From Saxidomus purpurata (lineage: Eukaryota; Mollusca; Bivalvia; Venerida; Veneridae): a DNA stretch of 64,000 bases. The notes under the pieces were generated by a model that was given only the letters and a program-made list of their open reading frames with translations, was not told where the DNA came from and searched no databases. Position 1 is the stretch's first letter, and each line of letters begins with the position of its first letter. The stretch spans positions 27,874,003 to 27,938,002 of the forward strand of contig JAFMSR010000008.1 of the NCBI GenBank assembly GCA_022818135.1, given 5' to 3'. This document shows positions 11,060-23,329 of the stretch, piece by piece. Both the position numbers and the translations under genes were made by a program.

Positions 11060-13490
11060 CAAGTCTGGTCCATAATTTTATCATGCTGAACCCAAATCTT
11101 CATTTATCCAAGTACTGTCAAGAAATATGCAAGATAAAGATGTTTTTGTTTAACTCCTTTTCAAGGAATATTAAACTAGGAACTATAACATGCATACATA
11201 AGGAGGAGAACAAACCTAAACAATTTTTAAAAAACTGGAGACCAATAACACTGTTAAATGTTTTATATAAACTGGCATCAGGTAGCATAGCAAACAGGTT
11301 GAAAAAAGTATTAAATTCACTTGTTTCAAAAGACCAAACCGGATTTGTTAAAGGTCGATTTATTGGTGAAAACACAAGACTACTATATGACATTATGCAT
11401 TACACTGAGGCAAATAATATTCCTGGACTAGTAATGCTGATAGATTTTGAAAAGGCTTTTGATTCAATATCATATATATTATATATATATTATTGAAAAA
11501 ACATTAAATTTCTTTAACTTTGGTAACATGTTTAAGAAATGGATTCACCTGTTCTTACATAATACAGAAGTTTGTGTACAACTGAATGGATTTTTATCAT
11601 TTTTTTTTCAAAGTTGAAAGAGGCTGCAGACAAGGAGATCCATTTCACCTTACATTTTTATATTATGTGCAGAAATTCTAGCGATCAAAATACGACAAAA
11701 TAAAGATATTACAGGAATAAAGATTAAAGATGAAGAATATAAAATATCTCAGTTTGCAGATGACACTTCTTTACTACTTAATGGAACTGATAAGTCAGTG
11801 AACTCTGTCTTAGATGTGCTACATAGATTTTCATTGATATCTGGCCTAAATATAAACTTTGAAAAGACTAAATTGATATGGATAGGCTCTCTCAAATATA
11901 GTACAAGGTCGATTAAAACAAGATGGAAGCTTTCATTGGGTGATACTCAATTCAAATTACTAGGCATACTTTTTGATGTTGATTTAAAAAAGATGCATGA
12001 CTTAAATTTTAAGGATAAACTACTTAAAATGAGGAACAGTATCAAATACTGGAAAAGACGCAAGCTAACACCAATAGGTAGAATAGCTGTTATTAAAACA
12101 ATGTTACTTCACTTGTTGACTCATTTATTTGTAAGTCTCCCAACTCCCAATGAGAAGTTCATCAAGAATCTTACTGATATGCTAAATGAATTTGTATGGT
12201 GTGGCAAAAACAGAATAAAGAATACAGTACTGATCAAAGGTTACACTGAAGGTGGGTTAAAAATGATTGATATTCCAAGTTACATGAAGAGCCTTAAAAT
12301 TAAGTGGTTAAGAAACTATTTTAGAAATAGTAGCAGTAAATGCTACAATTTGATAAATTCTATGTTTAACATGGATAAACTATTTAACTGTGGTAAAATA
12401 TATTGTGAAACCATTATAGACTAGACAATATTAAGAATGATTTTTGGATAGATGTACTAAAGGCTTACATGTGCTACATAGATAAGTTGCCTATTGGTAA
12501 TACAACACAACTTCTTAATATGCCACTCTTTTATAATGATAACTTCCTCATAAATAAAAAAACATGTATTTTTACATGTATTCGAATGGGATAAGATTTG
12601 TTCAAGATATAATTGATGATAATGGAAAGTTTGTAAGTTTGAACTATTTAGAAGAAACAACTGGGAGAACACAAAATTTCCTTCAATTTTATGGCTTAAG
12701 AAATGCTGAAAGTAGTTACATCAAGAAAAATAATGTACTATTTGAAAAAATTAAAGAATTCCTTAATCCAAATATAAGTTGCTACATGCATCCAATTTTA
12801 TTAAGGACAGACATTAATAAATTTATATATAAAATTCTTGTAAAAATAATGATAAACCTACAAGTCAAATTAAGTGGGTATGCATGAGTGAAAACACTAT
12901 AAATTGGAATTTAATGTATAGTTATGTTTTTAAGTGTACAAGAGATACATATATACAGTGGTTACAGACAAGAATTTTACATAGAATTTTAGCAACAAAT
13001 TCCTTACTATGCAAAATGAAGATCAAGAATGATAATTTTTGCACCTTCTGTAAGAGCCACGAGGAAACCTTATCCCACCTCCTTTTTTGGGAATGTCACA
13101 AAATCAAACCAATTATACAATATTTAATGAATGAATTAGATAATTTGAATCAAAATTTTGAAATAAACAAGTTAACAGTTTTGTTAGGGTCGGGAAAACA
13201 AGATTACATGTTAGACTTCTATTTTCTGTCAGACAGATAGATCCCATTGTTTGTTTTTTTGGTTGTTTTTCCAATATTAAAAGTAGGGGTTACACATCAA
13301 GGTATTTACATGTATACTTGTGAGTCTTATAAAACAGGGAATTAAACATGTAATATATGTATTTTATGTATATTTCATATAAAATATGTTCTTACATCAA
13401 TGTTAATATAGTCTTTGAAAAAGCCATAGAGCTTGTTTGTGATTATATACATGTGCTATGAAATAAAATTATCCCCCCTTAAAAAAATCA
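11060..13490 (+). mobile_element. 5'-truncated L1/Tx1-like LINE
   Basis: Covers a reverse transcriptase, its C-terminal zinc-knuckle-like region and a 3' tail. The 3' end is suggested by AATAAA at 13462-13467 and a short A-run at 13482-13488. No endonuclease domain was found upstream, as expected for 5'-truncated or decayed LINE copies. The left edge is uncertain, because similarity fades before about 11100. No target-site duplication was identified. Confidence 0.9.
11100..13240 (+). pseudogene. Broken LINE ORF2 (reverse transcriptase)
   Basis: The protein would copy the element's RNA into DNA at the target site. In order the sequence shows: NWRPITLLN (11233-11259), the fingers block DQTGFVKGRF, DFEKAFDS (11443-11466, first catalytic Asp), RQGDP, FADD (11753-11764, the catalytic FxDD box), the thumb-like RRKLTPIGRIAVIK, and near the C-terminus CTFC with HLLFWEC, a CxxC...H...C knuckle typical of L1/Tx1-type ORF2. 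Breaks: an AT dinucleotide run inserted just after FDS (about 11468-11497), frameshifts around the T-run near 11602-11625 and after GDP, a stop at 12421-12423, a shift near 12570, and a further shift near 12870. The element is dead. Family assignment within the L1/Tx1 group is inferred from these motifs. Confidence 0.9.
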
Positions 13491-14037
13491 AGATGTACCT
13501 ACCTATGTGTGAAAGTGTTTTTTTTCATATGACAAATATGTATGAAGTAATATGAGTGCAAGCAACATTTACCATGATAACATAAACACCCATTTGATAC
13601 TAATATATTGATTGAAAGCAAAGATGTCCTGGTTTGTTTCAGCAATGTTAAACTTTCTTGACAAACATCCTACATGTGTATGATAAACTTTGACTTGAAC
13701 TCAAGGCAGACGTCTGAGGATTTACTTCATGTACCATGGACCCTCCAATGTTTAGGTTTGATACATATCAGCAAAACATTTGCTATTTCAGTGTCACATT
13801 TTCATAATGACAGTCATTTCTGTAGCTAAATGACAATTTGGAACAAAACTGTTCACAGTATGTGGACATTGATAAGTGTCAAAGTGAAAAATGCAATAAC
13901 GCCATTGAAGACCAGAAAAATGTGGATAGATCTTCCGGAGAATGTACCCAAACGTCATGAAAAGAAAGTGCTTTATTACCAAATTACTAGTACAAGTGAA
14001 TGTTATTTATGTTGTTTGTTTACTTTGGCAACTGTAA
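13491..14037. other. No gene seen
   Basis: AT-rich sequence between the LINE tail and the next transposon. The ORF at 13830-14093 is partly inside the transposon terminus and is not considered coding. Confidence 0.4.
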
Positions 14038-14830
14038 CAGTCTGGTGTTACCTGCCCCTACCCATACGGTACGGGTCAGGCAAAGCTCAATAATGGCGGT
14101 GCCCACACTATCAAATTTGTACATTGAGTTAATAGGGGGTTTTGTGTAGGAGTTGATCATTCAAAAAACCTAACAGTATGTGATTTGTCAATACAAACCC
14201 AATGTAAATTGCTATTAATATTTGATTGACCAGTAAAATATAACGAGAAATAAGCAACAGGAAAAATAACCGTGTTTTCGGACGTGGTATATATTCGTTG
14301 GCATTTCGGATATTTAGTATGTATACTATTTTGTTCGTAGCTGTTTTATATATAGGAATTGGATATTCATGTCTTATTTAAGTAGTCACTTTTAAATCAT
14401 TCCCCATGGCCCAGTGGGTAAGTCATGGTCGCTCTAATTTTACGGGCGAGGTTCGAATCCCATTGGCGACACTTTCTTTTTTCTCCTTTTGTTTTTGTTC
14501 CTTTTCATATCTAAATTTGAAAATTTTAGGCTCGACTATGGCGAAAAAATACCATAAAAAATGTCATATCCGAAATGTCTTCCTTAAGTAAATTGTCCGA
14601 AATATAGTACACTTATTGGTCCAACTTTTTTCAACGTTTACAACGTTCACAGATTGAGCATTAAAAAGACCTTACGATTCTTAAAGCTATGTCAATAACT
14701 ATTTCAAATTAACACATTAGTTTTGAATGATCAATACTTGTATCATTTTCACTATATAAACAATATACACTGGACGCCGCCATTATTGAGCTTTGCCTGA
14801 TGTACTGTAGTACGACAGGGAACCAGACTA
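14038..14830. mobile_element. Non-autonomous DNA transposon with ~58-bp inverted ends
   Basis: Left end 'cagtctggt...' at 14038 and right end '...aaccagacta' finishing at 14830 are inverted repeats, strongest over 'caggcaaagctcaataatgg' (about 14077-14096) and its inverse (about 14777-14796). The interior has no transposase. It carries a tRNA-like sequence at 14403-14472. Target-site duplication is unclear and the superfamily is not assigned. Confidence 0.8.
14403..14472 (+). repeat. tRNA-like (SINE head) sequence inside the transposon
   Basis: Carries an A-box-like 'tggcccagtggg' (14407-14418) and a canonical B-box GGTTCGAATCC (14450-14460) at about the spacing of a tRNA gene. The acceptor stem does not close well, so I read it as a tRNA-derived SINE head rather than a working tRNA gene. 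Confidence 0.65.
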
Positions 14831-15009
14831 TACAACATCTAGCTATGCCTGTCATTCACGAGTTTAAATTTACTGTGCAGCTCAGAAATTCTGTTCTACA
14901 TAAATATATATATAACAGTACGGTTCTGTAGTTGTACACGTCTATTATCCAGTTTTCCTAGTTTTGGATTACGGTAGTATTAATAGTTGTCGACTTGCAG
15001 ATATTGCAA

Positions 15010-15330
15010 ATACTTACAGGCGGACAGCCACGTGACTGGCATGTATGTATTTTAGAATTTTATTGTTAGTACTGGATAGTCCATATGACCAACGCCCCCA
15101 GAAGAATTTAGTTAATTTAGGTTTCGGGGGATAGTGCAAATACAGAAAGCGTCCCGTTCCAGAGACACCCTTAGGATCTTTAACATGCCCGGTGTACAGC
15201 ACCGATATATCGGACCTCGGATTTAGGTCTCATATGAAAGACCATTAGTTATTTTAGTGGGGGAGCGGGGGATCGAACCTGCAATACCTGGACTGGCAGT
15301 ATTGCGGGTTTCAGTTTATTGATAATGGAA
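15010..15330 (-). repeat. tRNA-derived SINE remnant
   Basis: On the minus strand a B-box 'ggttcgatcc' (15270-15279) is followed by 'gtgctgtacaccgggcatg' and 'gttaaagatcctaagggtg', a block I recognise as recurrent in molluscan SINEs. The A-box is not clear. The minus-strand ORF at 15014-15202 is just this repeat read through. Confidence 0.6.
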
Positions 15331-16005
15331 CAGTCTATATAAAACAGTACCAGTACCAACATTTCTAATCTACATCATGGACCTATATACATTTCCGTCT
15401 GTTTGTGTGTACATATGGCTGAAGGTCAATGGTCCTGTATGTTCAATTTTAATCTTCATTTCATCATAAGAAATAATTATTCTCCCAGCATCAGCTTTTC
15501 TAAACAAATGGGAAAGAATCTTCATTCAAACTGAATAAATAGTTTGAATGCCAAACACGTTATGTTATAGGGCTATCTTGTTATGTTCATGGACATAACC
15601 GATTGGATGCTTTTTAAGCAGCCAACTTGTTACTTTTACTAGTACTCTTTATGGCTTCATCAAATACATGTATGTCGTTATTACTGACATTTTGTTGACT
15701 CTGAATCAGACATAAAAATTTAGGGGGTTTTACTAATACTTACATTCTAGAAATACTTATGAAAAGCGTTACACATTTCTTACTAAAATGAAACAGGGAA
15801 ATAAATTAATCGAAAGACCTCGTTCATAAGTACTTGAAATTAACAGTATAAATTCTATTTGCTAATTGGTTTAGTATTTCTGGTAGATAGCATACACGCG
15901 CTATCATTTCAGGATACTAAATACTTAGCTGACAACATTAATTTCCTCGTGAAATATATTTAAACACATTTTGCGGAACGATTAGTTAGTATCGTTAGTA
16001 TCGGA
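15331..16005. other. Upstream region of the cGAS-like gene
   Basis: AT-rich with no recognised repeat. No convincing TATA box at a fixed distance from the gene could be chosen. Confidence 0.35.
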
Positions 16006-16038
16006 ATGGACACACGACAATACAAAATGGTTCCCTGA
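16006..16038 (+). promoter_or_regulatory. Possible 10-codon upstream ORF, or mis-spliced first exon
   Basis: ATG at 16006-16008 opens a 10-codon frame that stops at 16036-16038, in a different frame from the main ORF. If transcribed unspliced it would act as a uORF. Alternatively this ATG is the true first exon and splicing joins it to the main frame; 'gttttaatag' (16051-16060) and 'actaccacag' (16066-16075) could serve as 3' splice sites. Confidence 0.3.
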
Positions 16039-16076
16039 TTGTGAGGCCAGTTTTAATAGCGTTTAACTACCACAGA

Positions 16077-17459
16077 ATGGCTCTCTCAAAGGAAGTGTCG
16101 CTTTATGTATCCGAACTGATGGATCGTCTAGGGTATAGTTATGATCAGATCAAATGCAGACAACACATATATTCTGAATATGATAAACGAGTTAATGATA
16201 AATATGCATGCTGCAAACGTGTCACCACAGGTGGTAGAGGTGAAGGAACAACGACATATTTAGAGAGTGACATGGACGCGATGCTTGTTATACAAGGCGT
16301 TGCCTGTGCTGACAATCCACAACACTACATCAGCCGAAAGAACATAACTTTATTCCAGACTGAGAGACAATCAACTGCACCTGGATATACTAGGCTGAAA
16401 TTGGTGGAATTTCATGGGAATCATCATATAAAAGAGATTAGATCGTCCCTATTTGAGTCAGAGACATGTTCAAGGTATTTGTCAAGTGCATTCTTCCTTG
16501 ACGAAGTAGAAGCAACTAATATTGTTCCAGATGGATCTCAGCCTGAAGCAAACAGTGGACCATCTACACCCTACAGTAACAAGTATGAAAGTTATGATAT
16601 AGTAAAATGCTTCAAAGCTGATTGTCCAGATATTATAGAACGCTGGGTATCTAGATCTCGCTATAATGGATGGCCCACTTCTGAGACCATACATGAAATA
16701 TCTCTGCTTGATGGACATGTTGTTCCAATAGGGTGCAAGGGATCTACGGACATGTACAGAGAATGGAGAATATGTTACTCGTTGGCAGAATTGCGCCTAT
16801 TGCGGGATTTAAATGAAACCCAATTGAAAGTTTACATAATTTTGAAAAAGATTTGTAAGTCAGTATTGAAACCAGTTTGCAAAGAACTGACTTCTTACAT
16901 TATGAAAAACGTTGTTTTATGGATATGTGAAACAAAAGGTAAAATTATGTTTACACGGGGCCTGACACTGGACAGATTATTTGAATGCATTGCATTTCTA
17001 TCTGAGTGCGTCGGTGTGAACAATCTCCCAAGTTACATGATTCCTGAAAGGAAATTGCTGGCTGGAAGACTGGACATGCAACAGAGAAAACAACTAACCA
17101 GTCTCTTGAGTGATCTTCTACATGAAGAAGGAAGAATCCTTCTGAGAATCAGCAAGTTTCGTGAAGCTATGATCATAATGTACAAGACACCGAGCATGTT
17201 CAGACGGTTTGGAGAGAAAAGGGATGAATTAGAGAGTCTGAAGCTGGTTTCCGTTTGTATATACGAAGCGACAAGAAAACCAGGCATGTCTACAGCGGAA
17301 CTAGTTCGACTACTATCACAAAACAGATTATATAAAGATATTACAGATAATGCATTTCATGTTCTCTTGCCTGATGTACAAGCATTGAAGCAGAGCGGCA
17401 AAACTAATGACGGAATTCTAGATGTGTGGCTAAGGAGATATAAGTTGTTGTTCTCTTAA
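16077..17459 (+). CDS. Mab-21 / cGAS-like (cGLR-type) protein
   Basis: Proteins of this family share the cGAS nucleotidyltransferase fold. Several animal cGLRs make cyclic dinucleotides that activate STING, while others (MAB21L) are not known to be enzymes. The frame is open from a GTG-initiated position at 16041; I start at the first ATG (460 codons), but residues FNYHR just before it look coding, so a spliced first exon is possible. Near the N-terminus GGRGEG then ESDMDAM matches the glycine-rich loop and acidic metal-site motif. The C-terminal half has the Mab-21 signature: GPSTPY, IIERWVSRSR, REWRICYSLAE, LNETQLKVY and ELTSYIMKNVVLW, then MIPERKLLAG. Oddities: the loop reads GG where active cGAS has GS, the motif is DxD rather than ExD, and I see no clear third catalytic acid. 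No introns or frameshifts interrupt it. It stands alone, flanked by repeats. Large lineage expansions of this family are known in bivalves. Confidence 0.85.
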   Translation: MALSKEVSLYVSELMDRLGYSYDQIKCRQHIYSEYDKRVNDKYACCKRVTTGGRGEGTTTYLESDMDAMLVIQGVACADNPQHYISRKNITLFQTERQSTAPGYTRLKLVEFHGNHHIKEIRSSLFESETCSRYLSSAFFLDEVEATNIVPDGSQPEANSGPSTPYSNKYESYDIVKCFKADCPDIIERWVSRSRYNGWPTSETIHEISLLDGHVVPIGCKGSTDMYREWRICYSLAELRLLRDLNETQLKVYIILKKICKSVLKPVCKELTSYIMKNVVLWICETKGKIMFTRGLTLDRLFECIAFLSECVGVNNLPSYMIPERKLLAGRLDMQQRKQLTSLLSDLLHEEGRILLRISKFREAMIIMYKTPSMFRRFGEKRDELESLKLVSVCIYEATRKPGMSTAELVRLLSQNRLYKDITDNAFHVLLPDVQALKQSGKTNDGILDVWLRRYKLLFS

Positions 17460-17861
17460 CTGATTTGCGAAAACAAGTTCGAGTTGACAATTGTGCTGCT
17501 CTAGAACATTTCGCAATGATTTAATGTGAAAAAAACAAACATTTGGTAAATTTAAGAATTTGTCAGCATAGAATCTAGCACAATCGTTCGGAAAATAATC
17601 GAAATGATAAAAAACAATGAAATTTTCCAAGCTAACAGTGTTTTTCAAATGTCAGTTGTTTGCACATGCACAACGGGTATTTGAAAGGGAACGTGTCAGC
17701 TGTATATCGATGAACTCGTTGTCAAAAGAAACAAATATAGACAATGCTTAAATTACAGACTTCTCATATTTCATATACAGTCGTCTTTCTTGCTCAAATG
17801 TCATTGGGTGAGTTAAAAAAACAGAAAAGATGTACAAGCAAAATATTGACATTTTGTGACA

Positions 17862-17867
17862 AATAAA
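17862..17867 (+). terminator. Candidate polyadenylation signal
   Basis: AATAAA about 400 bp after the stop of the Mab-21-like gene. A second AATAAA lies at 18217-18222. Which one is used, if either, cannot be told from sequence. Confidence 0.4.
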
Positions 17868-18734
17868 TTAAGTTCAGTTTGCGAAATTTCCACATCAATA
17901 TTTTGATTTCTAACGATACTATAATTATTTTCTCTTACCGATATAATAAATGTAATGATAGAATGATTATGAAACTGTCTTTTCACTCTGCAACTGTCTT
18001 GACGTTTGCCTATCTGTCGCATCTATAATGTTTGGCGCTATTTCATGAAACAGTATTGTCAGAAAGCTTTTCTAATTTTTGCAATATCAAGACATGTTCT
18101 TATAGCATGTTATTTCGATTTAAAAAGCAACATTGGTATTGAGGGATTTTGTGCATAATCTATTTTAACAGTTAACTTCGCCTTTAAGACTTCTTTCCAG
18201 GTAAAGTAAATGTTTCAATAAAATGTTACAAAGTTATAACAGTACTTTTAAAGTTCCTATCCGAATAACATTCTTTTGCTCAAACGAAAATCTAATTTCT
18301 GAGCAGCTAGAATTCATATTGAATGGAATACTGCTTTTAATTTTGCCATAATTATGTCAGTATTAATGACTGATATTTCATGAATATAACAGGTAGAAGT
18401 ATGATATTTCATGATGTTTTATATTGCATGTCAATGTTGATTATTTCAAGATGTATATTTCACATATATCAGGTGGCCAATGTAGATGTTAATTAAACAT
18501 TAACTCAAGTTTTCCTTCCACCATGTGTACTTTTTAGTATAAATGAACCTAGATAATTGAAATTCGTCGGTGTTATCTTTATATCTCCTTTAATTTGTAG
18601 AAATAATTATACAGGGAATACATTACCCAGAATAAAGGAAAATATTCAGTGACATCAGAAAGTAAGAGTCATTTGATTTCTATTAGTTGTTGTTGTATGA
18701 GTTAACGCCCATTCAACCGTATAGTTTAGGAACA

Positions 18735-18916
18735 TTTACAGGTGGCAATCGTTCCTGGGATAACCAGTACTGGAACTCTATCCTCCGTAAGAAACTGCTA
18801 ACTTTCTCACATAAAGAGACATGGTCGGTAGCAGGACTCTAATTCACGACCCTAAATCAATGAGACGTTTGCGGTGATTTCGAGACAGTGACTCTAACCA
18901 CTCGAACACGGAGGCG
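18735..18916 (-). repeat. tRNA-derived SINE
   Basis: On the minus strand 'gcctccgtgttcgagtggtt' followed by 'agagtcac' (18887-18914) is a tRNA-Leu/Ser-like 5' half with A-box. A degenerate B-box (ggtcgtgaattagagtcc) follows at about 18840-18857. The tail extends toward 18735. A molluscan SINE head is likely. Confidence 0.65.
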
Positions 18917-21900
18917 GTACTACAGAAGGTTGGCGAATGAAGAAAGTGGGAGTAAGGGACGTTGTCTTTACATACTCATCTTTCATAGATAATAATTAAC
19001 GTATGAAGTATCCACTAAAAACTGTACTTAAAACAAAGGAAACGATCGGTATCAACTGGAATGTAACTGATTTAGGATAAATAGCGAGCATTATAAAGAA
19101 GGAAACTCATTTCGTTTGTTTCTAGTGTGATATGACATGTACTGAACTGCCCTGTAATTTTATCAAAAACTAAACCTAATTAATACCTTATCATAAAAAA
19201 ATACAAAAAACAATGTCAAAAGATCATTTTCTGACAAACCCGCGTATACACTGTTATGTATAATACACTGTGTTATATGTTATATATTTATAATAAAGAA
19301 CAATGTACATGTATATGTACTTTTTGCCAATGTTTTATCAAAGGGGCAGATCAACGGACAGACATGTACGTTGGCAAGACTGAAGAAGACGTTAAGTTCA
19401 CAAAATTTTGTCTTAACGACAGAGTAATTGTACCTCAACACTAATCGCAGATATTGCTTTGACCAAACAAAATCGGCAGCTACATCATTTATCAATGAAG
19501 CGATCACGTGATATACATGTATACCACTTAAAATTTGGAAGCAGAATTAATATTGAGAAGTGGTATAAAAAGGTTATTACAATGTAAGAGAGTATCAAAA
19601 ACAAAGGAACTAGGTAAAATGAGTGTGTAAACTACTGAAACTCCTTCTGCATGATTGTTTCATTCACCATTGTTTAGCTATAAATCCCTTACCAAACAAA
19701 CGGCTTTCAGCTCACCTTCCGGTGTGAAGCTTTTACAATGTCAGCGAAATGTGTAAATTCAAAGAGAAATATCGGTTACTACTTTAGAAAGAAAAATAAT
19801 GAACATACTTTCCTTACAAAAATAAGCTTTATAAAATTTAGGAGGTTTTTCCAATGACGTTCGACTTGTAAGTAAATGGTTGATGACGTATGTATTATAA
19901 TAGAGTAAACTATATTCCTTGTTTCGTATTATAGATTGCGTTAATGGAAAACCCCTGTTAATAATTATATACACAAACAATGTATATTAATATGATAGGC
20001 TTAAAGTAGGTTTTCATTTTAACACTGGATACGGGATTGGATTTTTTTGTCATGTGACACATAGTTTTAGTTATCCCGGACAGTGATGCAAACCAAGATG
20101 TTAATGACGACCTTCAACCAGCACTACAGTGGCTCTTGCAGGCATCAAACGGTCTTTAATCAGTAGCACGTCCTCCTTCTTCAGAATACCTTTAACTCAA
20201 TTCATCAAATGGATCTCGAGTTAAGCTCAGAACAAACATATGGCAGGCGAATAAACAAACAGACGGACGAAGTGCCGACTCTGGGAAACACAAAATTGGA
20301 CGACCTAACACCATAAGAGTGGGCATAATTACGTTACAGAGAGCAACAGCTATATATACGGATTCAGACAAAATAATGGGCCCGAATGGAAAACCCGGAA
20401 AGAAAATTTGTCAAATAGCCAAACCTGCAAAGAAAGTTACAGAAAAAATGAAGTAGACGTTCATCGTCTGACTATTATAAATTCTGATTTGAGAATACCT
20501 AGTTAATGAATTCTGTCAATAAGTATCATCAGTTCCTAATAAACATAGAAATAACTCGTTAGTTGTACGTGAAAATATTTCTCTAAATACGAAATCGGTG
20601 ATTTGTTTATTTCAGGCTGTGTAAATTCGAAGCACGAAGCGTTTACCAAGTTAAGCCCATATAGTCATATGCTACGTTCACCTGTTTTAAAGTTCCATGG
20701 TCATGAATTTACTGAGAGAATATTGGGAGAACGGTGTTCTATTTACTCAAACTTTTGTAGTTTTGCCGTGAAGACATCTTATTTCGTATAATATTAGTGT
20801 TGTTACAGAGAACTGTAAAGTCAATAGTAAGCACTGGCCTTTAAACGAGGCAAATTTACCTGAAACCTTCAACTGGTTACATACCAGGTTCCGCTGTATA
20901 TATTATGTCCTGTTGTGGAGACATTCCTTATGTTTCACTTAATAATGTCCCGTAGAACTTTGATATAATCTGTAAGCCACAATCGTTCGTAAAATCTACT
21001 TGACTTGCCATATATACACAACAATACTGAGTATTATGAATGTGGAAGAAAACATAAAAGTACCGGGACCATTACCCAAACTGTGACGTGAGTATATTCC
21101 AAAAAATTAAGCAAATTCTGGGTTGTCTGTGCTATTGAACGATGTATTTCACATTTTCGGCCTTGTTTCTGAGAATGGGAGTCTAAACTTTGACGAAAGC
21201 ATTTGCTACGGTTGACATCTTTTTTGTGTTTCCCTTCAAGAAAAATGTGCAAACTTCTTTCGTTCACAATGTACATAAACCAACGGATTCCCTTGAAAAT
21301 GGTTAAAATCGTATTTATCGCTTTATCTTCTAAATATTCAAAGTTTATCTAAATCAAAGACCCTACGTCATATCTGCGTTCATAAATTAGAGATATACAT
21401 AATCAAAAAGTGCACTCTTTCCTTGACAATAGCTATAGTTTTTTAAAGAAGTCTTTGACTTGGTTTGCAATACAATGTCTTGGAAGAAATGACTGCTTAG
21501 TCTTGGTTTGCAATACTATGACTTTGGGTGAAATGACTTTTGGTATCTTATTAAAATGCTGTCATGCTAGAAAATATTGACCTGAAAGCTTTCTGTCTTT
21601 TGTTCTTTGTTTTTCTCGTCCTTTCTCCTTTCTCATCAATTTTCTCATCAATTTCATTTCTTGTCACTTACTGTGTACCGTTTAGAACTGATAACATTTG
21701 ATTCCGTGTCATATTTTCGGAATTTAAGCACGCGGAAACGCTTAAATCACACGGGTGTTTCCAAACTATATTTCCGAGTATCTTGAAGCTGGATTGCGTT
21801 GTATTCTGTCATCATAATAGTGATTATACAAAAGTGACAACTCTAGTGTTTCTGTTTCTCACCCACAAAGCGTTACTTCACTTGATCGGTACAGCAACTT

Positions 21901-22375
21901 CAGCCACCACGCAGATTCAGCCGAAATGGGCAAATGTTTTGAAAGCTGTCCTATATTGACTTTTGCATTTACGGATGTGTCAAGTTACATGTACATAGCA
22001 GAATATGTAGGCAGCCATGTAACGATCTACAAATGTAGTTAGTGACATTTCAATCTACGGTAAACTGTGATAAGATGTTGTCACTTTAGACTTGTAGCAC
22101 AATATACTCAGGGTTACTAGATTAGTAGTTTTTCTTACACACAAAACTTTTCTTAAAAATTTACAATGAACAAGTTCAATATCTTTACTGTCATAAAAAT
22201 AAAGACCTCAGCACCATTTATCACAAGAAGATAATTCTGATACAACTGATTAAATCCATGACTAGATTATGTAAAGCAAAATTGGAATGTTGTGCTAATC
22301 GGTTTTGAGTCTGGTACCATCCAACATTTTTATATAAATGTATACCCAAATATTTGAAAGTATTTACACAGCAAA
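18917..22375. other. Long interval with no gene seen
   Basis: AT-rich. Short ORFs on both strands (for example 19256-19444, 19759-19980, 20603-20791, 21034-21276) lack similarity to known families. A small palindrome 'tttaagc...gcttaaa' sits at about 21723-21747. No RNA gene recognised. Confidence 0.4.
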
Positions 22376-22379
22376 AATT

Positions 22380-22755
22380 GCCCCATATGTAAAACTCATG
22401 TAAAACACATGTTTTTCATATGGTGAAAAACATATGTTTTCCCCAAGAAAAGCACACCGTATGTTTTACATATGTTGCAACCGCATGTTTTTCACATGTT
22501 TTACATATGGACCCATATGAATATCATATGTTTTTCATATGGTTCAGCGATATATGAAAAACAGGTAAAAAGCACACCCTATGGTTTACACATGTTTTAC
22601 ATGTGGACACATATGAATATCATATGTTTTTCATACGGTCAGCAATATATGAAAAACAGGTAAAAAGCACACCCTATGGTTTACACATGTTTTACATGTG
22701 GACACATATGAATATCATATGTTTTTCATACGGTCAGCAATATATGAAAAAATGG
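22380..22755 (+). repeat. CATATG/ACATGT-rich tandem repeat
   Basis: Two nearly identical 95-bp units begin at 22566 and 22661 ('taaaaagcacaccctatgg'), preceded by a longer diverged unit (about 22440-22565) and an irregular leader. Every unit is dense in the palindromes CATATG, ACATGT and ATATAT. The short ORFs here only read through the repeat. Confidence 0.9.
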
Positions 22756-23329
22756 TACATGTAAGTAGCACAGTTTGCCGTCAGAAAGTTTGCTTGTTTC
22801 TTTCTGTATTATTACATCATACATACTTCAAGTGCTTCCACCACAGAAGTTGGGACACCACTTTTAGCTTGCTAAAGCAAGTGTTAATCATATCAAAAGG
22901 AACTTACTTTTAAAATGACAATAAATAAGATAGTCTGTAAAGTCTCTGTGTTAATTGGATGTTTTCAACAAGGAATATACAGTGTAGTTAAGATATTAGG
23001 ATAAGGAGTTATTTAGAACAAATTTCGCAAGATACTTGTGTCATTGAAAAAAAATGGGTGTTTTAAATCAAATTTCTTGTTTCAATATCAATTATGATGA
23101 AAAGAGAACTCTGTTGAAGTTTCAAGTCTTTATTCAATTCTTTCTGTCACACAGAATGTCAGATAACAGTTCCATCATGATGGACATATGAGTATGTGTC
23201 TGCAATAACAATAAAAATAACCACATAATAATAACAATATCAATTGGCACTGCATTATTTGAGTCGCCCGCTAAGATAAGGGACATTACAATTTTGATAA
23301 GAAATAAACTTTAAAACTGTCAAAAATGA

